A stretch of 64,000 bases of DNA from CAYOXM01 sp964407925 (GTDB lineage: Bacteria > Patescibacteriota > Patescibacteriia > SG8-24). The stretch lies in assembly GCA_964407925.1 (NCBI GenBank), contig CAYOXM010000003.1:43244-107243 (forward strand), written 5' to 3'. Positions 23,396 to 31,697 of the stretch are shown one piece after another; the first letter of the stretch is position 1, and each line of letters starts with the position of its first letter. The position numbers and the translations under genes were made by a program. Under the pieces are notes generated by a model. The model made no database searches, was not told the DNA's origin, and saw only the letters and a program-made list of their open reading frames with translations.

Positions 23396-24622
23396 TCAAG
23401 GTACTTTGAGCCGGAATTTCACTCGGGTCCCGTAGTGGTCGGAAAGGTCGGTGAGTACCGTGCCGCCCGAGTACCCGATGACGTTCACCGGGGCGTCGAA
23501 CATCCGGTCCGCGCAGGCGGGAACGAGGTCCGTTCCGCCGACGGGGTCGCGCACGAGCACGTGGTCGATGAGGTTGCCCGCGCCGCCGGGCTTTCCGCGC
23601 AACGTGTTCTCGCCGCAGATGGTGCACCACGGCGACGGAATCGACGCCGCGGGACTGACGTATCCGTACTTCATCACGTCGCCCCAGACGGCGGGAGCCT
23701 CGGCATCGAGCGTGCCGACCTTCGGGCCCGTGTTGACGTCGCCGATGAGGAGCGTGGGACGCGTCCCCGCGCGCAGCCGCAGCCGATCGTCGATCATCTT
23801 CAGCTGAGCGCGCTGTTCCTCGATCCACGTCGCGTAGCCGGAGTGCGCGGGAGGAATCTGCGCGTCCGACGACAGGTGGGTGCAGGCCAGCTCGACCGGT
23901 TCGGTCGCGCCGGGCACCGCAATGCGCGCGAGGAGCGCCACGCGGTTCGCGCCGCTCGCCGGAAGATTGATCACTTCGCGGTCGATGAGCGGCCAGCGCG
24001 ACGCCAGGATGACGCCGTTCCTGCCGCCCTGGATGCGCGACGCGCCGCCGTGCGTGCAGACGTCGGCGATGGCGAGCGAGGACTTCCCCGCCATGGCGGC
24101 GAGGCAGTTCACGCAGTTCTTGCCGTTCATGTAGACGGCGGCGAGCTCGAACGCGCACTTGTCCATCGCGCAGAGCGTCAGGCTCTCCGACGGCACGCCC
24201 TTGCACTGCGTGTCCGTGCAGGACAGCAGGAAGTCGACTTGGCTGCCGGAACAGGTATCCGTCCCGGTCTCGCCGAGCCCGGCGGTCTCCGTGACGAACA
24301 CGTTCTGCGGGGGCAGGCCGAGCGCGGCGACGATCGCGTCCTGGTCGCGCTTGACCCATGCTTCCTGCAGACAGAGGACGTCGTACTGCGTGCGTCCGAG
24401 CGCGGCCGCGACTTGCGGCGCACGCGGCGACGAGTACTCGATCATCCCCGGGCCGAGCCCGGTATTGAACGTGACCGCCGTGAGCGCGGCGTCGGTTCGG
24501 TCGCACGTCTGGCCGACCGTACCTTCGGGAACGAGCGGCTTCGGACCGTCGGCGCAAGAGGCGCCGATGAACAGGGTCGAAATGACGATGACAGCCATCG
24601 TCCACAGGAAGGAGTGCTTCAC
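23396..24622 (-). CDS. Endonuclease/exonuclease/phosphatase-family lipoprotein
   Basis: 408 residues from a GTG start, chosen because GGAGG lies 5 bases before it and the product then begins with a clean lipoprotein signal (lipobox IGASC, Cys ~23). The EEP core repeats that of its neighbour: VTFNTGLGPG, VLCLQEAW, VILASRWPL, ACTHLSSD, LLIGDVNTG and LSDHYGTRV, with the same Cys-rich insertion. Lipid anchoring versus free secretion distinguishes the two copies. Substrate unknown. Confidence 0.85.
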   Translation of the reverse strand: MKHSFLWTMAVIVISTLFIGASCADGPKPLVPEGTVGQTCDRTDAALTAVTFNTGLGPGMIEYSSPRAPQVAAALGRTQYDVLCLQEAWVKRDQDAIVAALGLPPQNVFVTETAGLGETGTDTCSGSQVDFLLSCTDTQCKGVPSESLTLCAMDKCAFELAAVYMNGKNCVNCLAAMAGKSSLAIADVCTHGGASRIQGGRNGVILASRWPLIDREVINLPASGANRVALLARIAVPGATEPVELACTHLSSDAQIPPAHSGYATWIEEQRAQLKMIDDRLRLRAGTRPTLLIGDVNTGPKVGTLDAEAPAVWGDVMKYGYVSPAASIPSPWCTICGENTLRGKPGGAGNLIDHVLVRDPVGGTDLVPACADRMFDAPVNVIGYSGGTVLTDLSDHYGTRVKFRLKVP

Positions 24623-24719
24623 GCCAACCTCCGTCGCATGAGACAGGGAACAAAAAAGGACTTTAACCGATGGTAGCCGACGCCTGCGCAAAAGCAAACC
24701 TGCGGAGACGCGACGAAAA

Positions 24720-24747
24720 AAAACGAGGCCTTGCGGGCCCCGCTCGG
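24720..24747 (-). terminator. Probable terminator after aldehyde dehydrogenase
   Basis: GC-rich hairpin around GAGGCC...GGCCCC followed on minus by a run of eight T. Confidence 0.65.
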
Positions 24748-26139
24748 TCAGGCGACCCTGACCGTCTTGACGTTCACGAATTCCTTCTGCCCGTAGTGCG
24801 ACAGCTCGCGGCCGAAACCGGACTTGCCGACGCCGCCGAACGGCAGCATCACGTCCGATTTCACCATCGAGTTCACGCCGACGAAACCGGCGTTCAGCTT
24901 CGCCGCGATCCGCTTGGCTCGGGCGACGTCGGCGGTCCAGACGGACGCGCCGAGGCCGAACTCGGTGTCGTTCGCGACGAACAGCGCTTCCGCCTCGTCC
25001 GCCACCTCGATGATCGCCGCGACCGGGCCGAACGTCTCCTCGTCGTAGGCCGGCATCCCCTTTTTCACGCCGGTAAGGATGGTCGGCTCGTAGAACCAGC
25101 CCGGACCGTCGCCGCGCCTGCCGCCCGCGACGATCTTCGCGCCCTTGGCGACGGACTCGTCGACCTGCCGTTCGATGTCCTTGCGGCCGTTCTCGGTCGC
25201 GAGCGGGCCCATCGTCGTCTTCTCGTCGAGCGGGTCGCCCATGATAACGGTATCGAACCCCTCGCGGAGGAGAGCGACGAACCGGTCATGGACGGCGCGA
25301 ACGACGACGAAGCGCTTCGCCGCTATGCAGCTCTGACCGGCGTTCTGGAGGCGCGCCTCGACGGCGACTTTCGCGCACGCTTCGAGATCGGCGTCCTCGA
25401 GCACGATGAACGGGTCGCTGCCGCCGAGCTCGAGCACGACCGGCTTGATCTCCTCGCCGCAGATGCGGGCGACGGACGCGCCGGCCTTTTCGCTGCCGGT
25501 GAGCGTCGCGGCCTTCACGCGCCTGTCGCGGAGCACGGCCTCGACGTCGGCCGCGGGAATCGCGAGATTCTGGAAGCACCCGTTCGGGAACCCCGCGGAG
25601 CGGAACATTTCCTCGAGCGCGATGGCGCATCCCTGCACGTTGGACGCGTGCTTGAGCAGGCCGACGTTTCCCGCCATGAGCGCGGGCGCGGCGAAACGCA
25701 TCACCTGCCAATACGCGAAATTCCACGGCATCACGGCGACGACGATGCCGAGCGGGTCGAAGCGGACGAACGCCTCGCTCGTGCCCGCGTCGACCTTCTC
25801 CTCCGCGAGGATGTCCGCGGTCTCGTCAGCGTAGTAGTCGCAGACGAGGGCGCACTTCTTGATTTCGGCGATCGCCGGCGTGATCGGCCGGCCCATCTCT
25901 CGGGCGGCGATTTCGCCGAGCTCACGCGCCTTGTCGCGGAACGCGTCGGCGAGACGCCTCATGAGCGCCGCGCGCTCGGCGTACGGCGTCTCGCGCCATT
26001 CGGCGAAGGCACGCTCGGCGAGCTGAAGGCGGCGCTCCACCTCCTCGGGGCTGTGCCGGTCGAACTCGTTGAGCAGTTCGCCCGTCGCGGGATTCACGGA
26101 TTTGAACGTCATGGCGGTGTGCGGTTTGGATTCGGCCAT
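24748..26139 (-). CDS. NAD(P)-dependent aldehyde dehydrogenase, succinate-semialdehyde type
   Basis: 463 residues, slightly short for the family. NPATGE opening, PWNFAYWQV, KHASNVQGCA, catalytic Glu in LELGGSDPF, catalytic Cys in NAGQSCIAAKR, EETFGPVAA, and PFGGVGKSGFGRE. Closest to single-domain succinate-semialdehyde dehydrogenases by the QSCIAAKRFVV block. GAAAGGATGACCG precedes the ATG. Lies downstream of the acetolactate-synthase-like gene with a 125-base gap holding a TTATCCACC and a GGGACC..GGTCCC hairpin. Confidence 0.9.
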   Translation of the reverse strand: MAESKPHTAMTFKSVNPATGELLNEFDRHSPEEVERRLQLAERAFAEWRETPYAERAALMRRLADAFRDKARELGEIAAREMGRPITPAIAEIKKCALVCDYYADETADILAEEKVDAGTSEAFVRFDPLGIVVAVMPWNFAYWQVMRFAAPALMAGNVGLLKHASNVQGCAIALEEMFRSAGFPNGCFQNLAIPAADVEAVLRDRRVKAATLTGSEKAGASVARICGEEIKPVVLELGGSDPFIVLEDADLEACAKVAVEARLQNAGQSCIAAKRFVVVRAVHDRFVALLREGFDTVIMGDPLDEKTTMGPLATENGRKDIERQVDESVAKGAKIVAGGRRGDGPGWFYEPTILTGVKKGMPAYDEETFGPVAAIIEVADEAEALFVANDTEFGLGASVWTADVARAKRIAAKLNAGFVGVNSMVKSDVMLPFGGVGKSGFGRELSHYGQKEFVNVKTVRVA

Positions 26140-26264
26140 CGGTCATCCTTTCGTTCGAAGGAACGATGGAGCCAGCGTGCCGAACTCGATTCATTAAGTA
26201 AAGTTATCCACCGAGACCCGTCCCCACGCCTCCTTAACGGGACCCGGTCCCAAACCAGAAAAAA

Positions 26265-27905
26265 TTAAATAAGGCAGGTTTTTTCTTTGAGTTCTTTCGT
26301 CAACACCCGGTTATTCTCCGAATAGTCCACTGGCACGTCGATGAGCGTCACGCCCTTGGCGTCGAGCGCCTCCTCGAGCGCAAGGCGGAAACCGTCGGCA
26401 GTCTTCACGCGGACGCCGCGCGCGCCGTAGGACTCGGCGTACTTCACGAAGTCGGGGTTGCCGAAGGTGAGTCCGTAGTCGGCGTAGCCCATCGCCTCCT
26501 GTTTCCACTTGATCATGCCGTACCCGGAATCGTTCAGCACGATGACGACGAGGTCGAGCCCGAGCCGCACCGCCGTTTCCATCTCCTGCGAATTCATCAT
26601 GAACCCGCCGTCGCCGCAGACCGCGACGACCTTCTTGTCCGGATGGACGAGCTTCGCCGCCGTCGCCGACGGCAAACCCGCGCCCATCGTCGCGAGCGCG
26701 TTGTCGAGGAGCAGCGTGTTCTGCCCGAAGGCGCGGTAATTGCGGGCAAACCACAGCTTGTACATCCCGTTGTCGAGGCAGACGATGCCGTCCTCCGGCA
26801 TCGCGGCGCGGACGTCGGCGACGAGGCGCTGCGGAATGAGCGGCCAGCGCGGATCGTCGGCCATCTCGGCGACGTGCGCGTCGAACTGCGCTTTCACTCG
26901 GAGGAAGTACGCGAAATCCCAGTGCGCCTGCGGTTTGATGCGCTCCTTGATCTGCCAAACGGCGTTCGCGACGTCGCCGACGACTTCGAGATGCGGGAAG
27001 TAGATGTCGTCGACTTTCGCGGAAGTGAAGTTCACGTGTATGACCTTCGCGCCGCCATGCTTCATCAGGAACGGCGGTTTCTCGACGACGTCGTGGCCGA
27101 CGTTGATGATGAGATCGGCCTTCGCGACCGCGCAGTGCACGTAGTCGGTGTCGGAAAGCGCGGCAGTGCCGAGGCAGAGCGGATGCCGCTCGTCGATGAC
27201 GCCCTTCCCGAGCTGGGTCGTGAAGAACGGGATGCCGGTCTTGTCGACGAGCTCGCGCAACATCTTCGAAGTGATTTTTCGATTCGCGCCGGCGCCGACG
27301 AGGATGAGCGGGCGCTTCGCGTCCTCGATCGCCTCGACGGCGGCCCAGACTGACTTCTCCTCGGCGACGGGACGGCGGACTTTCGAGACGGCAAAGGGCT
27401 CCGCGGCCGCGTCTTCGGCGGCGACGTCTTCGGGGAGTTCGATGTGCACGGCGCCCGGACGCTCCTCCTCGGCGACGCGGAACGCCTCGCGCACGGCGAC
27501 GGCGACGCCTGCGCCGCTGACGACGGTCTTCGTGAACTTGGTCACGGGACGCATCAGGTCGGTCGCCTCGATGATCTGAAACCGGCCCTGCTTGCTCCGC
27601 TTAATCGGTTTCTGCCCCGTGACGAGGAGCATCGGCATCCCGCCGAGCTGGCCGTAGGCCGCGGGGGTCACGAGATTCGTCGCGCCCGGACCGAGCGTCG
27701 AGAGGCACACGCCCGCCTTGCCGGTGAGGCGGCCGAGCGTCGCGGCCATGAAACCGGCGCCCTGCTCGTGACGGGTGACGACGAGACGGACGGAAGATTC
27801 GCGAAGGGATTCGAGAAAATCGAGGTTTTCCTCGCCCGGGACGCCGAAGACGTGCGTGACGCCCTCGTTCTCGAGCGCTTTGACGAACAGGTCGGAAGCT
27901 TTCAT
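26265..27905 (-). CDS. Acetolactate-synthase-like ThDP enzyme
   Basis: 546 residues. N-terminal ThDP-activating Glu in VFGVPGEENLDFL, RHEQGAGFMA, GPGATNL, and the ThDP/Mg motif GDGGFMMNSQEMETA...LNDSGYGM. Lack of the long FAD-binding extension and absence of a regulatory subunit (ilvN) or other ilv genes nearby suggest the catabolic AlsS-type or a related ThDP decarboxylase. The ATG is preceded by a hairpin (AGCCCCGC/GCGGGGCT, 27924-27946) in its 5' region and no clear ribosome site. Confidence 0.88.
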   Translation of the reverse strand: MKASDLFVKALENEGVTHVFGVPGEENLDFLESLRESSVRLVVTRHEQGAGFMAATLGRLTGKAGVCLSTLGPGATNLVTPAAYGQLGGMPMLLVTGQKPIKRSKQGRFQIIEATDLMRPVTKFTKTVVSGAGVAVAVREAFRVAEEERPGAVHIELPEDVAAEDAAAEPFAVSKVRRPVAEEKSVWAAVEAIEDAKRPLILVGAGANRKITSKMLRELVDKTGIPFFTTQLGKGVIDERHPLCLGTAALSDTDYVHCAVAKADLIINVGHDVVEKPPFLMKHGGAKVIHVNFTSAKVDDIYFPHLEVVGDVANAVWQIKERIKPQAHWDFAYFLRVKAQFDAHVAEMADDPRWPLIPQRLVADVRAAMPEDGIVCLDNGMYKLWFARNYRAFGQNTLLLDNALATMGAGLPSATAAKLVHPDKKVVAVCGDGGFMMNSQEMETAVRLGLDLVVIVLNDSGYGMIKWKQEAMGYADYGLTFGNPDFVKYAESYGARGVRVKTADGFRLALEEALDAKGVTLIDVPVDYSENNRVLTKELKEKTCLI

Positions 27906-28043
27906 TTACGTATATGGGTCACGAGCCCCGCACTTGCTGCGGGGCTTTCATATATAGGAAGAGTAGCAGATTGACGGTGGGGAGTCCGTAGGATATCTTT
28001 TTTCAACGGAAGCGTCATCACTTATCTTGTAATCGATACATCT

Positions 28044-28640
28044 ATGAGCTGTGGCATGGGCGGTTGCGGCGGAGGCGGTTGCGGCGACGAGGGCGGTTCG
28101 GAGTTCGAGGTGCGCATCAACAAACCGGCACCCGCGTTCCGGAACGTCATGGCTTGGCAGAAGGGCCAGCCGGGCGACGGCTTCACACGCGTCAGCATGG
28201 CTGACTACCGCGGATCTTGGCTCGTGCTGTTCTTCTATCCGCGCGATTTCACTTTCATCTGCCCGACGGAGATCAAGGGCTTCGCGTCGCACAAGGCGGA
28301 GTTCGAAGCGCTGAACGCCAAAATTCTCGGCGCGTCGACGGATTCCGAATGGAGCCATAAGAACTGGTTCGAACGCGATCTTCCCGAAGTCGATTATCCG
28401 ATCCTCGCCGACACGACGCTCGAGCTCTCGCGCGCGTACGGCATCCTGAACGACGACGGTTCCGCGGCACGCGGGCTGTTCATCATCGATCCGGAAGGAA
28501 CGGTGAAGTACATCGTCGTCTCGGCCGGCTCGGTCGGACGCTCGGTGAAGGAAACGCTGCGCGTGCTGAAGGCCGTGCAGTCCGGCGACCTCTGCCCCGT
28601 CGAATGGGAAGAGGGACAAAAGACGCTCGGGAAGGCGTAA
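28044..28640 (+). CDS. 2-Cys peroxiredoxin with Gly/Cys-rich N-terminal tail
   Basis: 198 residues. Peroxidatic Cys73 in FTFICPTE and resolving Cys184 in GDLCPV define an AhpC/Prx-type enzyme that reduces peroxides. The N-terminus is unusual: Cys3, Cys8 and Cys13 in an almost pure Gly tract (MSCGMGGCGGGGCGDEGG). This could bind metal or be redox-active; that is inference. Divergent from the acetolactate-synthase-like gene. Confidence 0.92.
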   Translation: MSCGMGGCGGGGCGDEGGSEFEVRINKPAPAFRNVMAWQKGQPGDGFTRVSMADYRGSWLVLFFYPRDFTFICPTEIKGFASHKAEFEALNAKILGASTDSEWSHKNWFERDLPEVDYPILADTTLELSRAYGILNDDGSAARGLFIIDPEGTVKYIVVSAGSVGRSVKETLRVLKAVQSGDLCPVEWEEGQKTLGKA

Positions 28641-28749
28641 AGAAGTTTCTCCGCGCTGGGCACGGAGCCCGTTGGCCGGACCTGCGAAAATGGTCCGGCG
28701 CAACGGACTCCGGCCCCGCGCCTTACCTCCGTCGTTTGGTGGAAGGAAG

Positions 28750-28787
28750 AGAAATCGCCCCGCAAAAATGCGGAGCGATTTCTTATT
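28750..28787 (+). terminator. Likely terminator
   Basis: AGAAATCGC.CCGCA pairs with TGCGGAGCGATTTCT (one mismatch), then TTATT. Confidence 0.65.
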
Positions 28788-28794
28788 AATCGTC

Positions 28795-28815
28795 ATTCCG
28801 GGCTTGACCCGGAAT
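28795..28815. repeat. Palindromic repeat unit of widespread intergenic type
   Basis: Perfect 8-bp arms ATTCCGGG/CCCGGAAT around CTTGA, inside CGTCATTCCGGG...GGAATCC. Nearly identical units are common dispersed intergenic palindromes in unrelated bacteria. Confidence 0.7.
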
Positions 28816-28868
28816 CCATACGCGTCGCTAATTCATGTTATGCTGGATGAGCTAGCTAAATATCGACC

Positions 28869-29351
28869 ATGATTGAACGGAACAAATCGCAACAATTACC
28901 AAAAAGTGCACTCTCGTATTGGATGACGAAGTCCGCGCTGATTCTTTTAACGCTCTGGTTCGTCCGTTCCGGACTTTCGGCAAGCTCTGCTGATTTTGAA
29001 AACGCGACTATTGGTTTTTTACTTCTTGGAAGCATCGTCGGCATCTATCAAATCCTCTACTATCATTCGTTTCAAATATTACTTGAGGACGACAAACTCA
29101 TAATCACTTCAGGCATACTTACAAAACATTCGAAAGTGATCCCATTAAATCAAGTACAAAACGTAAGCCTCACGAGTGGCATCCTTGCTCGAATGTTCGG
29201 ACTTACGAAAATCGACGTGTGGCTCGCCCTGACAGCACAAGTCGTAATTTCGACACAAACCGGACGCCCGCTCGGTAAGCCTGGCCTGCGGCTGGACTTA
29301 AAAGACGAGGATGCACATTGGTTGATGGATGCGCTGCTGAAGAGGAAGTAA
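28869..29351 (+). CDS. PH-domain (bPH2, YdbS-like) membrane protein, AT-rich
   Basis: 160 residues. Two transmembrane helices (about 22-40 and 50-68) precede a bacterial PH domain: LEDDKLIITSGILTKHSKV, IPLNQVQNVSLTSGILARMFGL and LRLDLKDEDAHWLMDALL. Codon use is AT-rich (TTT, AAA, ATT, TTA common) in stark contrast to every neighbour, so it is probably a recent acquisition. No ribosome site is evident before the ATG. Confidence 0.85.
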   Translation: MIERNKSQQLPKSALSYWMTKSALILLTLWFVRSGLSASSADFENATIGFLLLGSIVGIYQILYYHSFQILLEDDKLIITSGILTKHSKVIPLNQVQNVSLTSGILARMFGLTKIDVWLALTAQVVISTQTGRPLGKPGLRLDLKDEDAHWLMDALLKRK

Positions 29352-29352
29352 A

Positions 29353-29386
29353 AGAAAAACCCTCCACGTTTGTGGAGGGTTTTTCG
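29353..29386. terminator. Bidirectional terminator
   Basis: ACCCTCCAC (29359-29367)/GTGGAGGGT (29372-29380) flanked by A- and T-runs. Confidence 0.92.
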
Positions 29387-29396
29387 GCTCGCGTGC

Positions 29397-29588
29397 TTAG
29401 AACTGGCGGGGGCCGAAGTTCTTGCGGCGGTTGCGGTTGCAATCGCGGCAGTACACGGGGCGGTCAGCCTTGGGCTCGAAGGGAAGCTCGGTGATATCGG
29501 CACCGCACTCCGCGCACTTCAGACCCATGGCCGACACGTCAACGAGCTTGCGGGGGGCGAAGCCACCCTGCTGCTGATCGAAGGACAT
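29397..29588 (-). CDS. Small CxxC zinc-ribbon protein
   Basis: 63 residues. CAECGADITELPFEPKADRPVYCRDC gives CxxC-x(18)-CxxC, a zinc ribbon, followed by a basic tail NRNRRKNFGPRQF that could contact RNA. This style of tiny protein is common in Patescibacteria. It has a strong promoter and an unusually long (about 130-base) structured 5' untranslated region, suggesting post-transcriptional control. Function unknown. Confidence 0.8.
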   Translation of the reverse strand: MSFDQQQGGFAPRKLVDVSAMGLKCAECGADITELPFEPKADRPVYCRDCNRNRRKNFGPRQF

Positions 29589-29721
29589 GTAAGTACATGT
29601 TGGACAGGCACGTCGCCTGACCTTTCTTATTTAACGACCTTTGTCGGTAAACGTTCGTACTTTGGCCTTTGTCCTCCGGCAGAGCCGGTCTTCTCTGGCC
29701 TCGTCTAACCTTTTTACCTTA
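29589..29721 (-). promoter_or_regulatory. Long 5' untranslated region of the zinc-ribbon gene
   Basis: About 133 bases between the predicted start site and ATG. Visible short stems in the RNA include CCGG..CCGG, CGAC-AAAG-GTCG and AGGC-GACGT-GCCT. No ribosome site lies directly before the ATG. Most genes here have short or no leaders, so this one stands out. Confidence 0.55.
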
Positions 29722-29727
29722 ATGCCG

Positions 29728-29756
29728 ACGATATCAGAAAACCCGCATTTTGTCAA
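29728..29756 (-). promoter_or_regulatory. Promoter of the zinc-ribbon gene
   Basis: TTGACA (29756-29751), 17-bp spacer, TATCGT (29733-29728). Confidence 0.78.
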
Positions 29757-29792
29757 CCGTCTCCGGATTCCGCGCCGCTCGAAATAGCAATA

Positions 29793-29816
29793 AAAACCCC
29801 CGGAATTCCGGGGGTG
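29793..29816 (-). terminator. Terminator of the RNA ligase gene
   Basis: ACCCCCGG-AATT-CCGGGGGT stem followed on minus by TTTTTA. Confidence 0.85.
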
Positions 29817-29819
29817 GGT

Positions 29820-31004
29820 TCAGGCCTTCGCGGCCTTGCGTTTCGGTTTCGCGGAGAGCGACTTCAGGTACTCGCGGCAGATGCCGCGGTAGTGCTGGTT
29901 CTTCCGCTTCTCCGCGTCGAGCGCGTAGAGGTACTCGCGCCGTTTCTTCTCGTCCTTGAACCGCGAGACGCGACGGACGGCTTTCACCATCTCGTCGGCC
30001 TTGGGACGGATCTCCTCGGCCAGCGTGTCGAGCATCCGCTTGAGGTTGCCCGCGAGCATCCGCTTCATCAGGTACGCGTACGAGAGCTTCGCCTCGACCA
30101 TCAGGCCGATGTAGCTCTCGAACTTGTGCTTGACGCGGAGACCGCTCGACGGATAGAACGCCACGCCGCCCTCGTGATTCCGGACCGACTTGTCCTTCAT
30201 CTTCTTCCGCAGCTCGGCAAGCGACGAGCAGGCCCAGCGCTCGGCGACCGGAATGCCGAGGAGCCGTCCGAGACCGAGCAGTTCGGCGTGCGAGCCGCAA
30301 TCGGCGAGCGTCGTGCGGTCGTACGCGCCGATCAGGACGAAACCGCGCTTGCGGCCGTAGTCCACGTGGACGCGCGTCTTGGGATGGATGATCTCGACGA
30401 GCGCCGTGAGGTGCCGCGGGAACGTCGCGTCCCAACCCTTCTTCTTCGCGATCTCGGCGAGCATCTCGTTGCCGAGCCTCGCCGTCGGACCGGCGAAGCT
30501 CTGCCTCGTGCAGAGGTGGAGCTTGCCGCCGTACGCGAAGATGATGCCGAGATGGCCGTCCATCTTCTCCGACACCTCGAACGGCTCGTCCGGGAGGTCC
30601 GTCGTCTCCGGATGTTCCCCGTAGTTGAAGAACTTGGGGAACGGGACCGCGACGACCTCGCCGGTCGCGCTGAGGATGAGGCCGCGGCAGAGCCGCAACG
30701 CGGTCGTCCAGCCGTCGGGGAACGCATGGAGCGTGTTGTGCGCCACCGGGCTGTAGTTGAGCCCGATGAGCGGCAGGTCGGGATGGAAGTACGGCGCGAG
30801 GAGCGCGGTGATGCGGGGCATGTCGCCGACGCGCTCGTACCCGAACCACCCCTCCATCTCCTCTTCGACGTTCTCCTTCTTCAGCCAGCGCCGGTATCCG
30901 GCGCGGTCGTTGATCCCCCACTCGCCCATCAGGCAACGGACGAGATCCTGCAGTCGTTTCAACGCCTCCGGCTTGCCCGAGGCGAAACTCTTCTTTGGCT
31001 CCAA
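29820..31004 (-). CDS. T4 RNA ligase 1-like ATP-dependent RNA ligase
   Basis: 394 residues. Nucleotidyltransferase motif I EKMDGHLG with Lys147 as the predicted AMP-accepting residue, upstream CRGLIL (106-111), EGGVAFY as motif IV and RVKHKF as motif V. The pattern fits Rnl1-type ligases. The start is TTG, supported by GAGGTG 8 bases upstream and by reading frame. No polynucleotide kinase is adjacent. RNA repair or splicing is plausible; substrate unknown. Confidence 0.85.
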   Translation of the reverse strand: MEPKKSFASGKPEALKRLQDLVRCLMGEWGINDRAGYRRWLKKENVEEEMEGWFGYERVGDMPRITALLAPYFHPDLPLIGLNYSPVAHNTLHAFPDGWTTALRLCRGLILSATGEVVAVPFPKFFNYGEHPETTDLPDEPFEVSEKMDGHLGIIFAYGGKLHLCTRQSFAGPTARLGNEMLAEIAKKKGWDATFPRHLTALVEIIHPKTRVHVDYGRKRGFVLIGAYDRTTLADCGSHAELLGLGRLLGIPVAERWACSSLAELRKKMKDKSVRNHEGGVAFYPSSGLRVKHKFESYIGLMVEAKLSYAYLMKRMLAGNLKRMLDTLAEEIRPKADEMVKAVRRVSRFKDEKKRREYLYALDAEKRKNQHYRGICREYLKSLSAKPKRKAAKA

Positions 31005-31071
31005 GACGCACCTCTTCTGGTGTTGGTGTTTGCGGTGGAAGGAACTTTTTCCGCCTTACGACGGACGCTCG

Positions 31072-31100
31072 AAGATAGCGTCTTTACGCCTGACTGTCAA
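31072..31100 (-). promoter_or_regulatory. Promoter of the RNA ligase gene
   Basis: TTGACA (31100-31095), 17-bp spacer, TATCTT (31077-31072). Confidence 0.78.
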
Positions 31101-31111
31101 CGCCGACGGAT

Positions 31112-31140
31112 CAAAAAAAATCGCGCGGAAGGCGCGATTT
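31112..31140 (-). terminator. Terminator of the EamA gene
   Basis: AATCGCGC/GCGCGATT stem followed on minus by eight T. Confidence 0.85.
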
Positions 31141-31143
31141 CGG

Positions 31144-31596
31144 TCACTGCGGCGGCGGAATCGCCGGACTGCCATTGGCGACGAGGACGACCGCGATGAT
31201 GGCGAAGCCGATGCCGGCGAGCTGCCAGGCGTTCGGCGACGTCCGCGTCAGGAGCAGGCTCAGCCCGGCGATGAACACCGGCATGAGCGCGGCGCAGACG
31301 GTGACGGCGAAGACGTTGCCGCCGGCGCCGTTGTAGGCCGCGACGTAAAAGTAGTCGGCGAGGAAGAACACGATGCCCGCGCCGAGCGCGTACCAGAGCC
31401 CTGGCCCGGTCGGCCAGCGGATCGCCTCGCCCGAGAAGTGCATCTTCGCGAGCAGGGCGAGGGCGAGCGGCGCGGTCGCGCAGTAGAAGAACAGCACTAC
31501 CGCGGCCGTGCTGTACGGGCGCAGCTTCTGGTCGAGCAGGATGTTCTGCGTCGCGTACAGGAAGACGCCGATGATCGCGAAAAGGACGGCTTTCAT
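31144..31596 (-). CDS. Half-size EamA/DMT transporter
   Basis: 150 residues with five hydrophobic helices, one EamA repeat rather than the usual two. Would function as a dimer like other half-size drug/metabolite transporters. AAGGAGGTGCGGAAA precedes the ATG. TTGACG (31649-31644), 17 bp, TGCAAT (31626-31621) is its promoter. Substrate unknown. Confidence 0.85.
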   Translation of the reverse strand: MKAVLFAIIGVFLYATQNILLDQKLRPYSTAAVVLFFYCATAPLALALLAKMHFSGEAIRWPTGPGLWYALGAGIVFFLADYFYVAAYNGAGGNVFAVTVCAALMPVFIAGLSLLLTRTSPNAWQLAGIGFAIIAVVLVANGSPAIPPPQ

Positions 31597-31666
31597 TTTC
31601 CGCACCTCCTTGGTCGCGCCATTGCAGCACTCGCGCGTGGACGCGTCAACCGGCGCGGAAATGAAA

Positions 31667-31691
31667 ACGCCGCCCCGGAAAGGGCGGCGGG
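31667..31691 (-). terminator. Terminator of the HD hydrolase gene
   Basis: CCGCCC-TTTCC-GGGGCGGC stem followed on minus by GTTTT. Confidence 0.75.
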
Positions 31692-31697
31692 AGAGCG

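Larger units (their letters stand above)
28641..28868. other. Non-coding segment with two palindromes before an AT-rich gene
   Basis: Holds GCCGGACC (28675-28682)/GGTCCGGC (28692-28699), a terminator-like stem AGAAATCG...CGATTTCT (28750-28783), the repeat ATTCCGGG-CTTGA-CCCGGAAT (28795-28815), and TATGCT near 28842. No ORF is convincing. It marks a sudden change in base composition. Confidence 0.7.

Noticed and set aside
27922..27948. Hairpin before the acetolactate-synthase-like gene as a terminator or attenuator
   Set aside because: No T-run follows it on the transcribed strand and no branched-chain leader peptide is seen; kept only as a 5' hairpin.
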